Source: Hyparrhenia diplandra (taxonomy: Eukaryota; Streptophyta; Magnoliopsida; Poales; Poaceae). From it: a stretch of DNA of 64,000 bases. Below, piece by piece: positions 36,896 to 48,618 of this stretch. The DNA lies in NCBI GenBank assembly GCA_015847255.1, contig JADLZK010007836.1, forward strand, positions 1 through 64,000, given 5' to 3'. Within the stretch, counting starts at the first letter, position 1. Every line of letters starts with the position of its first letter. The notes beneath the pieces are model-generated. The model was not told the DNA's origin and made no database searches. It worked only from the letters and a program-made list of their open reading frames with translations. Position numbers and translations under genes: made by a program.

Positions 36896-37768
36896 ATCAA
36901 TACAGAAAATAAAATGCACAAGCATGAGTGCAAAACATGATTCTAACTTTATATTTGGTTTTAAATTAGCAAAAGTTATTATTCGCCTACATCCAATGCT
37001 CACAAAAAATGCATAATAAACCAATTTAATCTTGTCCCAAAGAATGCAAATTTGCAGGTGTTACCTGGGCCAGCCGGCCACGTGTGGGGCTGCGTATTAT
37101 TTTTAAACACACGAGTCCACTCAAAATCTATAACTCCTATATAGGAGATCCCCACTAGCTCTCCTTAAGGAGTTCTCAGCCCTGTGATTGGTCCATGACA
37201 GTGATAACTGCAGCCTATCAAAGCGGCCTAGCAGCGCGTCCCGGGGCGGGGGCGCCTTCCCAAGGGCGGCCTCTTCGCGTGCCTCTGCAGACGGATTTCC
37301 GTCCCCGACCGTCCTGCGACCGTCCTGCTCCTCCCGTGCACCCGTAACCCAGCGGCGGCCTCTTCGGTTTCCTCCCCAAAGGTTTCTGCCCGACCCCCCC
37401 CTTCCCGTTCGGTGGTGCGCACCAAGAGGAAAAAAAACCTCTCGCCGCCTGGTCTTCCCGACCCGCCTCCATCCCCCGTCTCCACTTCCACTACAGCTGT
37501 GTCCCCGCAGATGCGGACCGGCCCCCTACTGCCGACTACGCCCATGGGTGCCGCTTCAGCATACGGTACCATCGCCGCGAAGTGAGGAGGAGGATGAGGA
37601 CGAATCAGCGCCGGTGGGGACGACGATCGTCGTCCGCGGCGACGGGTGAAACATGCGGATGGGCGCGGCGTAGCTTGGACAATGCCGTGGCAGCGGTCGG
37701 TGAGGTAGGTCGGCTCATTCTGGGCCACGGGCACCATTGCCTCCAGCCCGTCCTCCTGCGCCGCCCTG
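36896..37768. other. Intergenic, then GC-rich gene-like start region
   Basis: 36896-37180 is AT-rich and featureless. 37190-37768 is GC-rich with several overlapping frames open on both strands (up to 169 codons, minus), none with recognised domains. By position it could be the damaged first exon and leader of the E2 gene that follows. Confidence 0.35.
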
Positions 37769-38480
37769 GTGAGGCCCCGGATCCTGCGGGGAGGTCAAGG
37801 AGATGCAGTCCAACCCCTCGCCCGACTTCATGGCCCTCCCCCTCGAGGTCCAATCTCAACCCAATCGCCGCTTTAATAACGAAATTTGCCTCGATCTGAT
37901 CCGATTTAGGACTTAATCGAATGTCAATTGTTTATTGATTAGATTTTATCATATTGTGATGTTTGGTTTGCTTAGCTTTTTTCTAGATCTGTTAATTCAA
38001 TTGGTAATTTGTTTGATTAGCGTAAGACCTTGCCGTTTAGTAGTTTGTGCGGATCAAGTGGATTATATGTTTTACATTTCATCTCTCGAAGGAACGGGAA
38101 TAATTTTGGCAAGAAGGCTCAATATGCCAATTTTCGATTGACACTCGATAAGCTTCACAATACATTCATTTGAGTAGGAGGACATCTTCGAAAGTGGCAA
38201 TTTGCTATCCTTGGCCCGAGAGACAACGAGTTTGAAGATGGAATCTATCATGGCGGGGATCCAGCTACCCTCACATTATCCATTCAAGCCACCATCCTTC
38301 GTTATACTCACGGTATGTAGTATATGTATTAATTGGCCTCTGTTATCTCACCACCATGTTTGTGAGCCGTTGCTAACTTCACTATGTGCTTCAGCTAAGT
38401 GGGACGCTTTGAGATTCAAAAGAAGATTTGTTTGAGCATATCCAATTACCACCCTGAGCATTGGCAGCCTTCATGGAGCG
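37769..38480 (+). pseudogene. Ubiquitin-conjugating enzyme E2, UBE2J/UBC32-34 type, partial
   Basis: Three exon-like pieces with plausible splice borders: 37769-37847 (RILREVKEMQSNPSPDFMAL, then PLE), 38178-38312 (EDIFEWQFAILGPRDNEFE, IYHG, IQLPSHYPFKPPSFVILT) and 38395-38480 (GRFEIQKKICLSISNYHPEH, then WQPSWS). The third contains the KKICLSIS segment with the active-site cysteine of this family. Members are ER-membrane E2 enzymes of ER-associated degradation, tail-anchored at the C terminus. Each exon has at least one extra base (the G run near 37790; AAA near 38191; the G run near 38255; near 38402), so the reading frame breaks repeatedly. The start exon and everything after WQPSWS, including the membrane anchor, were not found. 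It is a pseudogene or an error-laden partial gene; the introns argue against a retrocopy. Confidence 0.7.
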
Positions 38481-39870
38481 GTTGGTAACCTTTATGTCAT
38501 TTGTTATGACTGCTGAAGTGCTCTGTCGGGTTTGCTAAAGGACCCCTCTAATAAGCTGAAAAGCACTATTATTCATTGTCCACTCTTATATAGTTTTGTG
38601 GGCTATACTGAGCATGGCGGAAAATAAATTTCTTTTTCTTTTGGTCTTTGTATTATCGGGGAGACAAGTATTTGCCCCCCGTCTGTAAGTTCACATCCTT
38701 CCATGATTTTATCTATTGAATAATCCTCCTATGACCCTCCTGTTAGCCAATTATTCTTACGCCAATATGGATAAATTTCTTTGTCAATTCTGATGCCTGT
38801 CATTTGTTTGATAGAATGCGTCATAGGAAATTTGTATTGGGGGTTATTTGTATGGAGAGCATATGGAGGCCTACCATGTGTATATACACATCCAATACTA
38901 AAACTCATTGCTTTTCAGTTGAGCAGAGTATGTAGGTCTTTTGGAGATTTTTGATAGATCCTGTTTCATGTTGTGTGCTTTTACAGCTCAACCCGATGAG
39001 AGCTACAAAAAGAAATAGGTCCTAGATAGAAATCCTCGAGAAATAATCAAAGGTGCGAGAACTCTCTCAATTATTTTCAATCAGATGATTATTAGAGGGA
39101 AATATTATTTACATTTATCTAATCCTACTTTGTCCAAGCATTACCTATCAGAACTTTTCCATTTGTACTTTATATTTGTCATTTAGGTATCAACTAATAT
39201 TACATTTCAGCTAGGAGATCCAATATTTTAGGAACTAGGCTAATTAAACATATGGATACAAGTTGCGGTTGTGGAAATTCAGTTTGAATTCAACTTTTCT
39301 TTTGCTTTTCTATGTCTCACCTGACTGCATTTGCCTCTTTGGGTTTTTCCTTCTTGATTAGATAGAAAATTAGTGATGTAGCATAGTATCTCCGCCTTTT
39401 TATTCTACGGATCATGAATACTTATGCATGTGTTAGGAACTCGAGGGCACAAATAAAATTAGTTTTGTCATTTCCCATTATTGTATTATATCTTTAATGC
39501 ATTCACCAGAGTCGAGGCACTGTAGAACATATCTAAATAATTGACTCTTTTGCTATTGATAATGAGTGGTTTTTATAATAATAGTTGTGTTTTTATATAT
39601 ATTGCTCTTTGATCAATACAAATATAAACAGCAGTTTATTATCCTGAATCTTTGATCAGTACAAATTTTCGATGTCGGGTATATGCTCTTTCTTTCCATA
39701 CAAAGCATATCATAAAGGTATGATTTCTCATAAATCACCTATTTCATTTACATAAAATTTTATTACTATCTACATCTTACTTCAGTTATTATCCGTACCT
39801 TGCTTCACTTAAAATGGTCATGTATCCTGGTGGTCTACACCTTCCATGATTCATCAATGTCCGGCTGTTG
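38481..39870. other. Intergenic, no gene seen
   Basis: AT-rich. I looked for the missing last exons of the E2 gene (a conserved stretch like VRTALVALIAFMPT) and did not find them. A possible acceptor is followed by CTCAACCCGATGAG near 38987, but the reading is not convincing. Confidence 0.4.
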
Positions 39871-40082
39871 CTTTTAGTTTAAGAAACCCATTGCGATTGG
39901 AATTAAGATTTTGGGAGTTGTTGTGTAAGGTTTTTTATCCTTCACTCTCTGTATTTACTTTTGATAAAAAAATTTAATGTTTGAATGACTTGGGATAAAT
40001 GAAATTTCAACATGTTCCTATAAACCCTCTCAGAGGCTGCGCTTCTAACTTTATATGATTGGGGATATAAGGGTGGATCGAT
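39871..40082 (+). repeat. Direct repeat, copy 1
   Basis: About 210 bases beginning TTTTAGTTTAAGAAACCCAT and ending GGGGATATAAGGGTG. The sequence recurs at 40320-40533 with scattered substitutions and indels. Function is unknown; it may be a tandem duplication or part of a mobile element. Confidence 0.7.
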
Positions 40083-40319
40083 GGTGATGGAGCCACTCAC
40101 AATATTAGCGATTATTGCTTCCAAACTTACAAGGGCAGGTACATTGTTCCTCTATCTTTTGCACTCAGGCGACTGAATGCTCTAACCTCATTCACTTTGC
40201 TGCATTTGAGCTCTAATTACTATAAATAAATATTAAATTCGCAAGCTACAGATCATTCTACTTGGAAGAAATCGGACTCACTAATCATACACTATTGTTG
40301 GTGGAGTCGAGCACAAAGG

Positions 40320-40533
40320 CTTTAGTTTAAGAAACCCATTGCAGCTTGGAATTAAGATTTTAGGTGTTGTTGTGTAAGGTTTTTAATCCTTCACTCTCTG
40401 TATTTACTTTTGATAAATATTTATTTATGCTTGAATAACTTGGGATAAATGTCATTTCAACATGTTCCCGCAAACCCTCTGTAGGTTGTGCTTCTAACTT
40501 TTATATGATGGGGGATATAAGGGTGACAACGTC
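40320..40533 (+). repeat. Direct repeat, copy 2
   Basis: Second copy of the 39871-40082 repeat, in the same orientation about 450 bases downstream. It shares CTTCACTCTCTGTATTTACT and the GATATAAGGGTG end. Neither copy holds a sizeable reading frame. Confidence 0.7.
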
Positions 40534-41030
40534 AATATATCAAGGATGTTCTCATGAGCCGGTTTAGCGGGGTTCAAGGCAACGTCAAAAGGGAGGCGCC
40601 TCATGACAGCAATGTTTCTCGGGATATATATACACATATAGTAGTAGTTCCATTTCATCAGTACACATTCGTGAAAAAGAAGAAGAAATGATGAGAGATA
40701 TATATGTATATGCCTTATTATGTTATCAATGATGATAAATGTAAATACATTATTTGTGTACTATTGAGAAACTTGAGGGGAAAAAAATAACTGCTACAGA
40801 TATTGCAAGTCAATACCTTCGCACTTTGGTCTTAAAAATAGCCGTGTAGGCTCAATATTAATCGTTATTTCAACTATACGTAATAAGGTCATTTATCCCT
40901 ATCATGCAGACATGATATCATGAAAATTTCCTTTATGATCATTGCATTTTCTTAATTCCCGCTGCAACGCTGGTGGGATTCCCCTAGTATATATACACGC
41001 ACAAGCACATTACATAGAGCACTATATAAG

Positions 41031-41434
41031 CAACTCCAACAATTTGCTAAATTAGGTTGCTATCCTTGAAAATTTGGCAAAACATGAAAATTTACTCTCA
41101 ACCTGTTTGCTAAATGAGGTTGACATCTTTCCCAACTTGCTCCTACATATATATATCTGTGCGCGTATCCGCCGTGCAGCGTATTAGAAGAGGTGAAAGG
41201 ACATAAACATAATTTTGTTTCTGTTTTCTGATGTAATTTTTCAAGAGGTGGAAGTGTATAAACATAATTTTGTTTCTGTCTTAGGGTTCCTGATGTAAGT
41301 TAAATCTGAATTTGACAAGTGAATTACACCAAACAGTTGGAGACGAGCGCTTTTTTTTTGAATTGGTATATCTTTTTAGAAGTTGCTAAATTTCAAGATT
41401 TGCCAAGTAAAATTTAGCAAACCGTTAGAGATGC
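41031..41434. mobile_element. MITE with TTTGCTAAATT inverted ends
   Basis: The left end GCAACTCCAACAATTTGCTA matches the complement of the right end, GCATCTCTAACGGTTTGCTA. Inside them TTGGCAAAAC and TTGCCAAGTAAA mirror each other. About 400 bases. The GCATCTCCAAC type of terminus is frequent in grass MITEs. The target duplication is not clear. Confidence 0.6.
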
Positions 41435-41708
41435 TTTGTATAACAAATACACTTAGTAGAAAACTCATGGCAACACATGCGGTATTTTTTTGATTACACA
41501 TAGAGGATAAGGACCTAGTTATAACTTATATACGTCACGCAAGGCAACCTGGGATCCACATCTCCCATTTTATTTTATTTTTGCATATTACTGCATCTCC
41601 CATTCTTATACGTGTCTACATTTAACCACGAAATGAGCAGAATTCCAAAACACATCGCACCTAGTTTCCACGCAGTGCATACAGTATATACTTCAGTTAC
41701 ATAGGATT

Positions 41709-42917
41709 CTATGGGTACGCCTCAATTATCGAGTAATCGACACCTGGAACAACTGTGATCTTGTAATGGCCAAATCCGGCTTCCATAATAATCTTCTTCC
41801 ACTCAGGCTCATCTCGCTCGGCACCAGTGATTGTCATCATAACGAGATCAGACAATACTTGCGTCTCCACAGCCTCCTGCTTCTGGTCGGATGACACTGC
41901 TCCAACCACCATATCCAATATGATGACCTTCCCTCCTGCTTGAGATGCTATAGCCTTCTTGCAGTTCTTCAATATTTTGATACATTCGGCATCACCCCAG
42001 TTATGCAGAACTGACTGGAACCAAATAAATGAAAGTGATGAATCACAACATGTGTGTGCTGTGTGCAGTGACTACAGGAAGAAATGTTATTGGGGCACTT
42101 TAACTAAGAATACCTCTAGATGAAGTGTTATGGGGGCCTATACGTACCTTGATGAAGGCAACGTTTGCCGATGGAATGCTCTCAAACATGTCCCCGCCGA
42201 TGTACTTCACATTGGTGTTAGCGGGAGCACGGGCGACAACATGTGGGCGATCCAGCACGCTGCACTCCACATGCGGGAACGTCTTTGCGATGGTCTGGGT
42301 AGCGCCACCGAGCCCGCCGCCGACGTCGACAAGGGAGCTAATCCCTTGGAAGACGCTGCTGCACTCCTTCACCACGATGTCCATGAGGAAATTGCTGTAA
42401 GCGACCATCGCGTCGCCGAAGAGCTTGCTGAAGTCATCGGTCATATCCCATTCATTCTGCCATGTGCCATCTTCCACGGCGACGTGTCCGGCAACTCGTG
42501 CCGGAACCACTCGCCGAGGTCGAGGAAGGCGGACACAAAGGCAGTAGTAAGCTGCAACGTGAAGAACGGAGCCACGTTCATCTCCGAGCCTACCAGAAGA
42601 CGAGACCCCGGCGTGAGGCCGTAAACAGGCTCATCACCGCCGTCGTCGACGGTGAAGACGCCAGCAACAGTGAGCGCACGCATGAGGCGTCGCAGGCATG
42701 GTATCTTGGACGGGTGGAGCGTGACCTCGCTGGCTATCTGTGAGAGGGTGGCTGAGCCACCGTGCAGGTGGATGGCGTCCGGTATCCTGAGGTCTAGGGC
42801 GGCCTTCAGTGTCATGGACTTGACATAGCCAAGGGTCTGGTGCGCGAGTTGGAGGTGACCAACTAGCATGGCCTGCTGATCAGTGCCTGCTGTGCGTTGG
42901 TCCATGCTGGGCGCCAT
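41709..42917 (-). pseudogene. Caffeate/flavonoid-type O-methyltransferase, ZRP4-like, with one frameshift
   Basis: Two exons on the minus strand: 42917-42148 and 42014-41709, joined by an intron with GT at 42147 and AG at 42015. The protein would have about 358 residues, the usual size for plant SAM-dependent O-methyltransferases. The N-terminal dimerisation part starts MAPSMDQRTAG, with GYVKSMTLKAALDLRIPDAI. The SAM-binding glycine motif is LVDVGGGLGGA. The second exon starts SVLHNWGD, which holds the catalytic His, and ends with a typical SIIEAYP. The protein would methylate a phenolic hydroxyl in the cytosol; the substrate cannot be named. One A seems to be missing in an A run near 42455-42460 (HGR-NEWDM), which splits exon 1 into two frames. 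If that is a sequence error, the gene looks functional. The start is supported by a TATA box about 75 bases upstream. Confidence 0.8.
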
Positions 42918-42990
42918 GTGGCAGTAGGGGCCTGTGTGGCAGGGCTTTTGTTTTCCTCAAGTTGAAGCCCTCATGGGTGCAAAAAGGTCT

Positions 42991-43000
42991 CCATATATAG
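42991..43000 (-). promoter_or_regulatory. TATA box of the O-methyltransferase
   Basis: Minus-strand CTATATATGG, about 75 bases before the ATG at 42917. The spacing suits a short leader of about 45 bases. Confidence 0.55.
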
Positions 43001-43284
43001 GCTGCGAGGTAGCGACCAGTAGTACTTGCTTGTTGAACTGTCCAGCTACGCGACGTGACGTGTTCAACAGTGAGCTGTGCCAGCAGTTGATTGGAAGAAT
43101 TTCTCGATATACAACTAGGCGGCATGACAAATGATGCAAGTAAAGTATTTGATGTAATGCCGTATCAAAGTTCCATATAATTTGTGTGATTCCTCTGCTT
43201 CCAGTCTGGAATTGTATGGTTTAATTTGTTATCTGAATATTATGATAAAATTATTTGCTTCAAATTAGCCTACGACTATACATA

Positions 43285-43519
43285 CTTCCTCTGTCCTTAA
43301 AAAGATTGTCACTACGCTCTCGAGAAACAAATGCCAGCAATTATATATTAAAATATATAAATATTTATGCTAAGTAATTAGCATCATCAGAAAGATCTTT
43401 AAGTCTAGTTTTTAAACAAATTTATTTGAAGATTTGAATGTTGCACGTTTTTTTTTTACAAATTGAGTGAAACTTATGGCACGCATCCCACAGCGACGTT
43501 CTTTTAGGGACAGACGGAG
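43285..43519. mobile_element. Stowaway-type MITE upstream of the O-methyltransferase
   Basis: Left end CTTCCTCTGTCC, right end GGGACAGACGGAG, flanked by TA at 43283-43284 and 43520-43521. 235 bases. It lies about 370 bases before the methyltransferase start and about 385 bases beyond the end of the gene at 43904-44380. Confidence 0.75.
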
Positions 43520-43903
43520 TAGATTGTTTCTTTGTTTTGGTATGTGTTGATGGAACGCATATATGTTTATATGTTTGAAATGGCCTCAAAGTTGTACATT
43601 GCTATGGTTCAGAGCTCCTGGTTTCAACTTAGAAATAGTAAATACTTAAATATTCCTGTCACAGCACATCGGGAGGGCCCACGGGCCATGTGCGTGGACG
43701 CCAGGGCAGCTGCCTGGTGGCTGGCCGCAGTCACCGTCCGCCGCCATCACCTCATTATCGTCGTCATTAGGAAATAATTATTTAAGAAATAAAATACATT
43801 TACTTCATATAAATAATATTTTTGATGTAATATATATTAAAACAAAAAAATACGAGACACAAGCTATATATTAATAATAGATAAAAAGCAGGTGGCGGCC
43901 GAC

Positions 43904-44380
43904 CTAGTCCTCCTCCTCCTCCCCAGCGTCGTCCTTCTTGGAGGCCTTCTTAGCCGATAAGGCCTCCAAGAGGATCTTGGCCAAGTCCACACTTTCGGGC
44001 GTAGCGGTTGATCTTCGCCTCCATAGGTGTTTCCACCGTTGGACGAAGAAGATGGCCGTCCGCCAGCTCCTTGAGCGAGAAAAGAATGCCTCCTTGAGAC
44101 GATCGAGGGTGAAATCCCTCTCGAGCGCCTCCCACATGAGAGGGTTATTAGAATTGGCCACCGCCACTAGCCTTTCTGCCAGAACATCCAATGGTTCTGA
44201 CTTAGAGGAGGGCGGGGCATAGTTGTCGAAGTCATCGTCGGAGTCGGCCACCGCTTGGACCTCGTCAATGGCCACCGGCGCCTCCACCTCCACCCTTGGG
44301 CGCGGGTTCGATCCGGAGCCCTCCGCATCATCCATCCCCTCCCTAGTGCGCTTGTTTGTTCCTGAGCCTAAGGCAGACAT
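43904..44380 (-). CDS. Small acidic-tailed protein of unknown function
   Basis: An uninterrupted 158-codon frame on the minus strand, one of the few undamaged frames here with protein-like composition. The N terminus, MSALGSGTNKRTREGMDD, is followed by a Pro/Glu/Val-rich and acidic linker (DSDDDFDNYAPPSS). Then comes a probably helical part (LDVLAERLVAVANSN, WEALERDFTLDRLKEAFF), a basic Arg/Trp-rich stretch, and a tail KKASKKDDAGEEEED. There is no signal peptide or membrane segment. A TATA-like TATTTAA lies about 70 bases before the ATG. I do not recognise the family. An alternative frame around 43950-44090 is also protein-like, so the middle could contain a shift. Confidence 0.5.
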   Translation of the reverse strand: MSALGSGTNKRTREGMDDAEGSGSNPRPRVEVEAPVAIDEVQAVADSDDDFDNYAPPSSKSEPLDVLAERLVAVANSNNPLMWEALERDFTLDRLKEAFFSRSRSWRTAIFFVQRWKHLWRRRSTATPESVDLAKILLEALSAKKASKKDDAGEEEED

Positions 44381-44448
44381 AGCTGCTTCGAGAGTATACC
44401 TGGATTAAGGTATAATCGATCAAAGGGATGATCAGATCAGAGGGCTGG

Positions 44449-44456
44449 TTAAATAG
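44449..44456 (-). promoter_or_regulatory. TATA-like element of the 158-codon gene
   Basis: Minus-strand CTATTTAA, about 70 bases before the ATG at 44380, the usual promoter spacing for a short leader. Confidence 0.35.
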
Positions 44457-45692
44457 TGAGTAAGCCGGCCCTCTCCACCTCCCCGTGAATGGCGCTTTGA
44501 ATTCGCACGACCACCGATTGCGTTTCCAATGGCTCCTCCGAATTCCTAATCGCCTTTGCGTTTCCCAGTGTAACGAGAGCTTGGTCGAGCTGCGTTTCCA
44601 TGGTGGGCGACCAACAAGTGTCTCCACCTTCGTTGATCACCGCCGGGCCCACACATGAATCGACGGATGATTAACAAAATGATGAAACAAATAGTTATAT
44701 CTGTAAAAATTGATTTATTGGAATCATTAATTTTATCTCAGCGTTAAGGCATTAGAGTTCAACCAACCCCGTTTGCCTGCCATGTACTCCGTATTATAAA
44801 TTTTCATTTTTGCAGATAAAATGCACCGCCCAACGTAGGTATATGCTGTTGTGTGTTCAGTCATAGGTCATGGCCTGTGATTGCTGCAGCCTTGGAGAAT
44901 CGAGTTGCTCTAATATTCACTACTGGTTCCACTTAAATCAACCGACAGTGTCTCTGTTTCCGATGAGAAAAGGCTATGCACCACGGTGCTTTGCATCGGC
45001 CAGATTATATCAATGGCGTGAATAACACCGCCGGGTGCACTTTTAAGACTGGTAGTGATCACGTATATCACCGCCGGTGGTAACTATGCGACATTGGCAT
45101 GGAGTATAAGCGTCGGGTTAAAACTGAGAACTGGCAGTGTTTTGGATTGTCAACAGGCAAACAGTTTCGCCATGACGACCTGACCACTGCGCCATTGCAG
45201 GCAGGAGCACTGCTGCCACGTTCTCCGTACCACGGCCACGTTGCTTTGTTTATGCCGATGCCGATTATCCGGCAAAGTGATTGTTCATATCACTACCGGG
45301 TGCTTGAAACCGCAAAGTGACCGGTCATTACCACGCCATGAACTACCATGGCATCTGGCCTATAAAAACGGCTAGTGCGGCGCTTAGTTTTTCACATCAG
45401 TTCTCTTGGTCCTATTTCTTGATACTCTAGATTTAGTTGTCGGTTCTTCTTCCTCGATCTTCTTTGCTACTCTCCAAATACATATGTATGGCCTCTCTAT
45501 GGGAGAAAGCCCTCCACGTACAAATATCTTTCTTATGCATCTTAGTCCACCAAAATGGTTCACACAAGAGGTGTTAGAAGAGTCTTACTGAAGATTGAGC
45601 AACGCTGAAGGTTAGAACCGCTATGAGGTTCACGGAGCGATCCGGTTCTGTGCGCTCGAGAGAGTGGACTCGGATTTACATGTCCATAAGAG

Positions 45693-45819
45693 GCATTGCA
45701 TCCTCGGGAGAAGATCGTAGCCATCTATGAAAATCTACTTCAATATATGAAAATCTCCTTTGGAGATCAAAAAGAGATTTTCATAGATTGATACGACCTT
45801 CTCCTGAGGATGCCTATGC
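45693..45819. other. Strong hairpin, 127 nt
   Basis: The left arm (45693 on: GCATTGCATCCTCGGGAGAA, then ATCTATGAAAATCT) pairs with the right arm ending at 45819. The complement of the right arm reads GCATAGGCATCCTCAGGAGA, then ATCTATGAAAATCT, with about six mismatches over 45 bases. The loop holds TATGAAAATCTC (about 45746), which can also pair perfectly with GAGATTTTCATA in the right arm, so two alternative folds exist. Size and pairing suit a small-RNA precursor. It lies inside the CACTA-rich block. Confidence 0.55.
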
Positions 45820-46677
45820 AAGCTATCTTTTGGACTAAACCACAACTTGGCTAGGCAAAGAAAATTTTCTTGGCATGTCTCCTCTGGCCTTGCTGTGTTA
45901 AATAAATGTAAATCTAGAGTCATGCCCTCCTTATAGATAGAGCACAAGAAACCTCAAAGAGCACCGATGGGGACGTCAACGGGCACCGATGGCCGTTCAA
46001 AATCCCATCGACATTTCATCGGTGAGAATCACATAACCTTCGACGTTTTTTTATTTTAAATGTGTTTGTACACTTTGATGATAACATTGATCTATTCGTG
46101 GAAAGTTCTTTGTTATCATATATGTAACTTTTTTTTCAAGGTCTTTGTTATCATATATGTAATCGGTTATTGTAGTTGTGTTTTACGTTTGCTCCTCTAT
46201 ATATATAATAAAAGTATCGTTCTTTTCCATGGATGTTTGCATTTATATATGATCCGGGCGCTAGATTCTTATTTTTTCGACGACTTTTTATTTTTCATGG
46301 ACCAACATAAATATATAAAATGCCCTATACTGTACTAACCAAAAAAGATGGTAAATATCATTCAAACACAAAGTTGCAATTATGATTCATCGTCGAAGAC
46401 TTCGTGGAATTAATCGCTGCAACCATACATTCAAACATCATTCAAACACACAACTCGGTCAAAAAGAAAGGTCCCGAATTAGTCTCATGGCAGTGAAAAG
46501 AGACTACACCGTGGGTTTGAAATAAATCACAGCTGGGTGTTAATAGAGCATCGGCAGTGAAAGATACTATACTACCGGTTTGAAAATAAGAAACCGATTG
46601 TGATGAGCCTTCCTCATAATATACATGACACTTTGTAATTCTTCATAAGTAGTGTCATTTGACACCTACTCTCTCCT

Positions 46678-47922
46678 TCAAAATTTTCCACATGGTCTCA
46701 TGTCCCTAGGAGGCAATTCAATGTGTAGGTTCTTGCAAAATTCATACGTTTGCAAGCTATAATTAACCTTCTTCTACCACGTTTAGCACCTAGGAAAATC
46801 TATTAATAAAAATATCGATAAGAAAAACCTAAGATCTTGTGTGGGGCATAATTTGGGTGTACATGGTTGTAAAAAAAATTCAAGACATTTCTACATTGTG
46901 GGATTATACATGCTTCACAATTGTACATGACCCCTTTCATCGAAGCATGACTACACACTTACATCCATAAGCTTTGTTGGGTCATCTTCATTCTAGTGTC
47001 GTCTCAGCCTCAAAATTTTTCTTAGATGTGCACATGCCATGTGTGAAGGAACCACAAAGTTTGAGATTCTCGGATAAGGTTTGGTATTTTTTTCAGTTAA
47101 ATTGATTTTTCACGTAACGCCACCGAGTAATTATAGGTTGAACTGGGGTTACCCACTAACAGAGCGGAGTGGTGCCAAAATTTTTCACATGGTCTCATGT
47201 GCCCTAGGACGCAATTCAATGTGTAGGTTGCTGCAAAATTCATACGTTCACAAGCTGTAATTAACCTTCTTCTACCGCGTTTATCACCTAGGAAAATCTA
47301 ATAATAAAAATATCAATCAGAAAAACCTAAGATCTTTTGTGGGGGCATAATTTGGGTGTACATGGTTGTAAAAAAAATTCAAGACATTTCCACATTGTGG
47401 GATTACACATGCTTCACAATGGCACATGACCCCCTTTCATCAAAAGCATGACTACACACCTACATCTATAAGCTTTGTTGGGTCATCTTCGTTCTGGTGT
47501 CATCTTGGCCTCAAACTTTTTTCTTAGACATGCACATGCCATGTGTGAAGGAACCATGAAGTTTGAGATTTTTGGATAAGGTTTGGTATTTCTTTCAGTT
47601 AAATTGAATTTCTACACGACGCCACCGAGTACTTATAGGATGAACCTGGGGTTACCCACTAACAGATCCGAATGGTGCCAAAATTTTCCACATGGTCTCA
47701 TGTGCCCTAGGAGGCAATTCAATGTGTAGGTTGCGGCAAAATTCATACGTTTGCAAGCTGTAATCAACCTTCTTCTATCGTGTTTATCACCTAGGAAAAT
47801 CTAATAATAAAAATATAGATTAGAAAAACCTAAGATCTTATGTGGGGGCATAATTTGAGTGTACATGGTTGTAAAAAATTCAAGACATTTCTACATTGTA
47901 GGATTATACATGCTTCATAAAG
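46678..47922 (+). repeat. Tandem repeats of about 500 bases, 2.5 copies
   Basis: The phrase CACATGGTCTCATG occurs at 46689, 47186 and 47689, giving periods of 497 and 503. Copies 1 and 2 are complete and share AACCTAAGATCTT, GGGGTTACCCACTAACAGA and ATTCAAGACATTT. Copy 3 stops near 47922 at CATGCTTCATAA. There is no long frame. It is probably internal satellite-like amplification within a CACTA element. Confidence 0.8.
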
Positions 47923-48618
47923 GGATTACAATTAATTGATAGTTCAACATAGTACAACAAGCAAAGTGTACAAACACATTAAGAAATAACCACCTCAAAA
48001 ACACCCTTCTAGCACCTATGCCCGAGGTGGTTACAATGCTACCCGTTATGCTTGCTTGAATTAAGGTGGATGGGAGACCCCCGTGAAGAACCAATGTCTC
48101 TCTCCGTGTCGGTAAAGAGATGTACGGATGAGGGGGCTCTTCTCCCCCCGAGGAAGCACAAGAATGCATGCTACTTGGCTCTCGCTTTTACGTCTTACGG
48201 AGATCCGTGTAACAATGGCATTGCACGAGCATCACACCCACCTCGTGAAGCAACATTAATTGTAGCTTAATCTTCAAAAACACCCTTCTAGTACCTGCTA
48301 TATACATTGTCTACCCATAATAAAATGTTTACGTGGAGGGATTTCTTCCAAATAGATGCCATATATGTGGATAGGAAAACGGGCAAATAAATGTAAGAGA
48401 TCGGTCGGCGCGGCGTCGCAATACAATACATGCAGCTCCATCGATTGCTCCCTATGCGGGGCTGTTTTATAGGTGGTGGTAGGTGGATTGAGTGGCCACC
48501 GTGAGCGGTGGTAGCTGTCAACGATTGTTCGATCCTTTGCGGGTTAGTCGATGTATACACCCAGTAGTCAACCTTTACTGTAACACTGCCGGTGCTACTG
48601 CGCAACCGGCAGTGATTA

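Noticed and set aside
46678..47922. Regular tandem repeats considered as a CRISPR-like array
   Set aside because: Units are about 500 bases with no short repeat-spacer pattern, in a plant transposon context.
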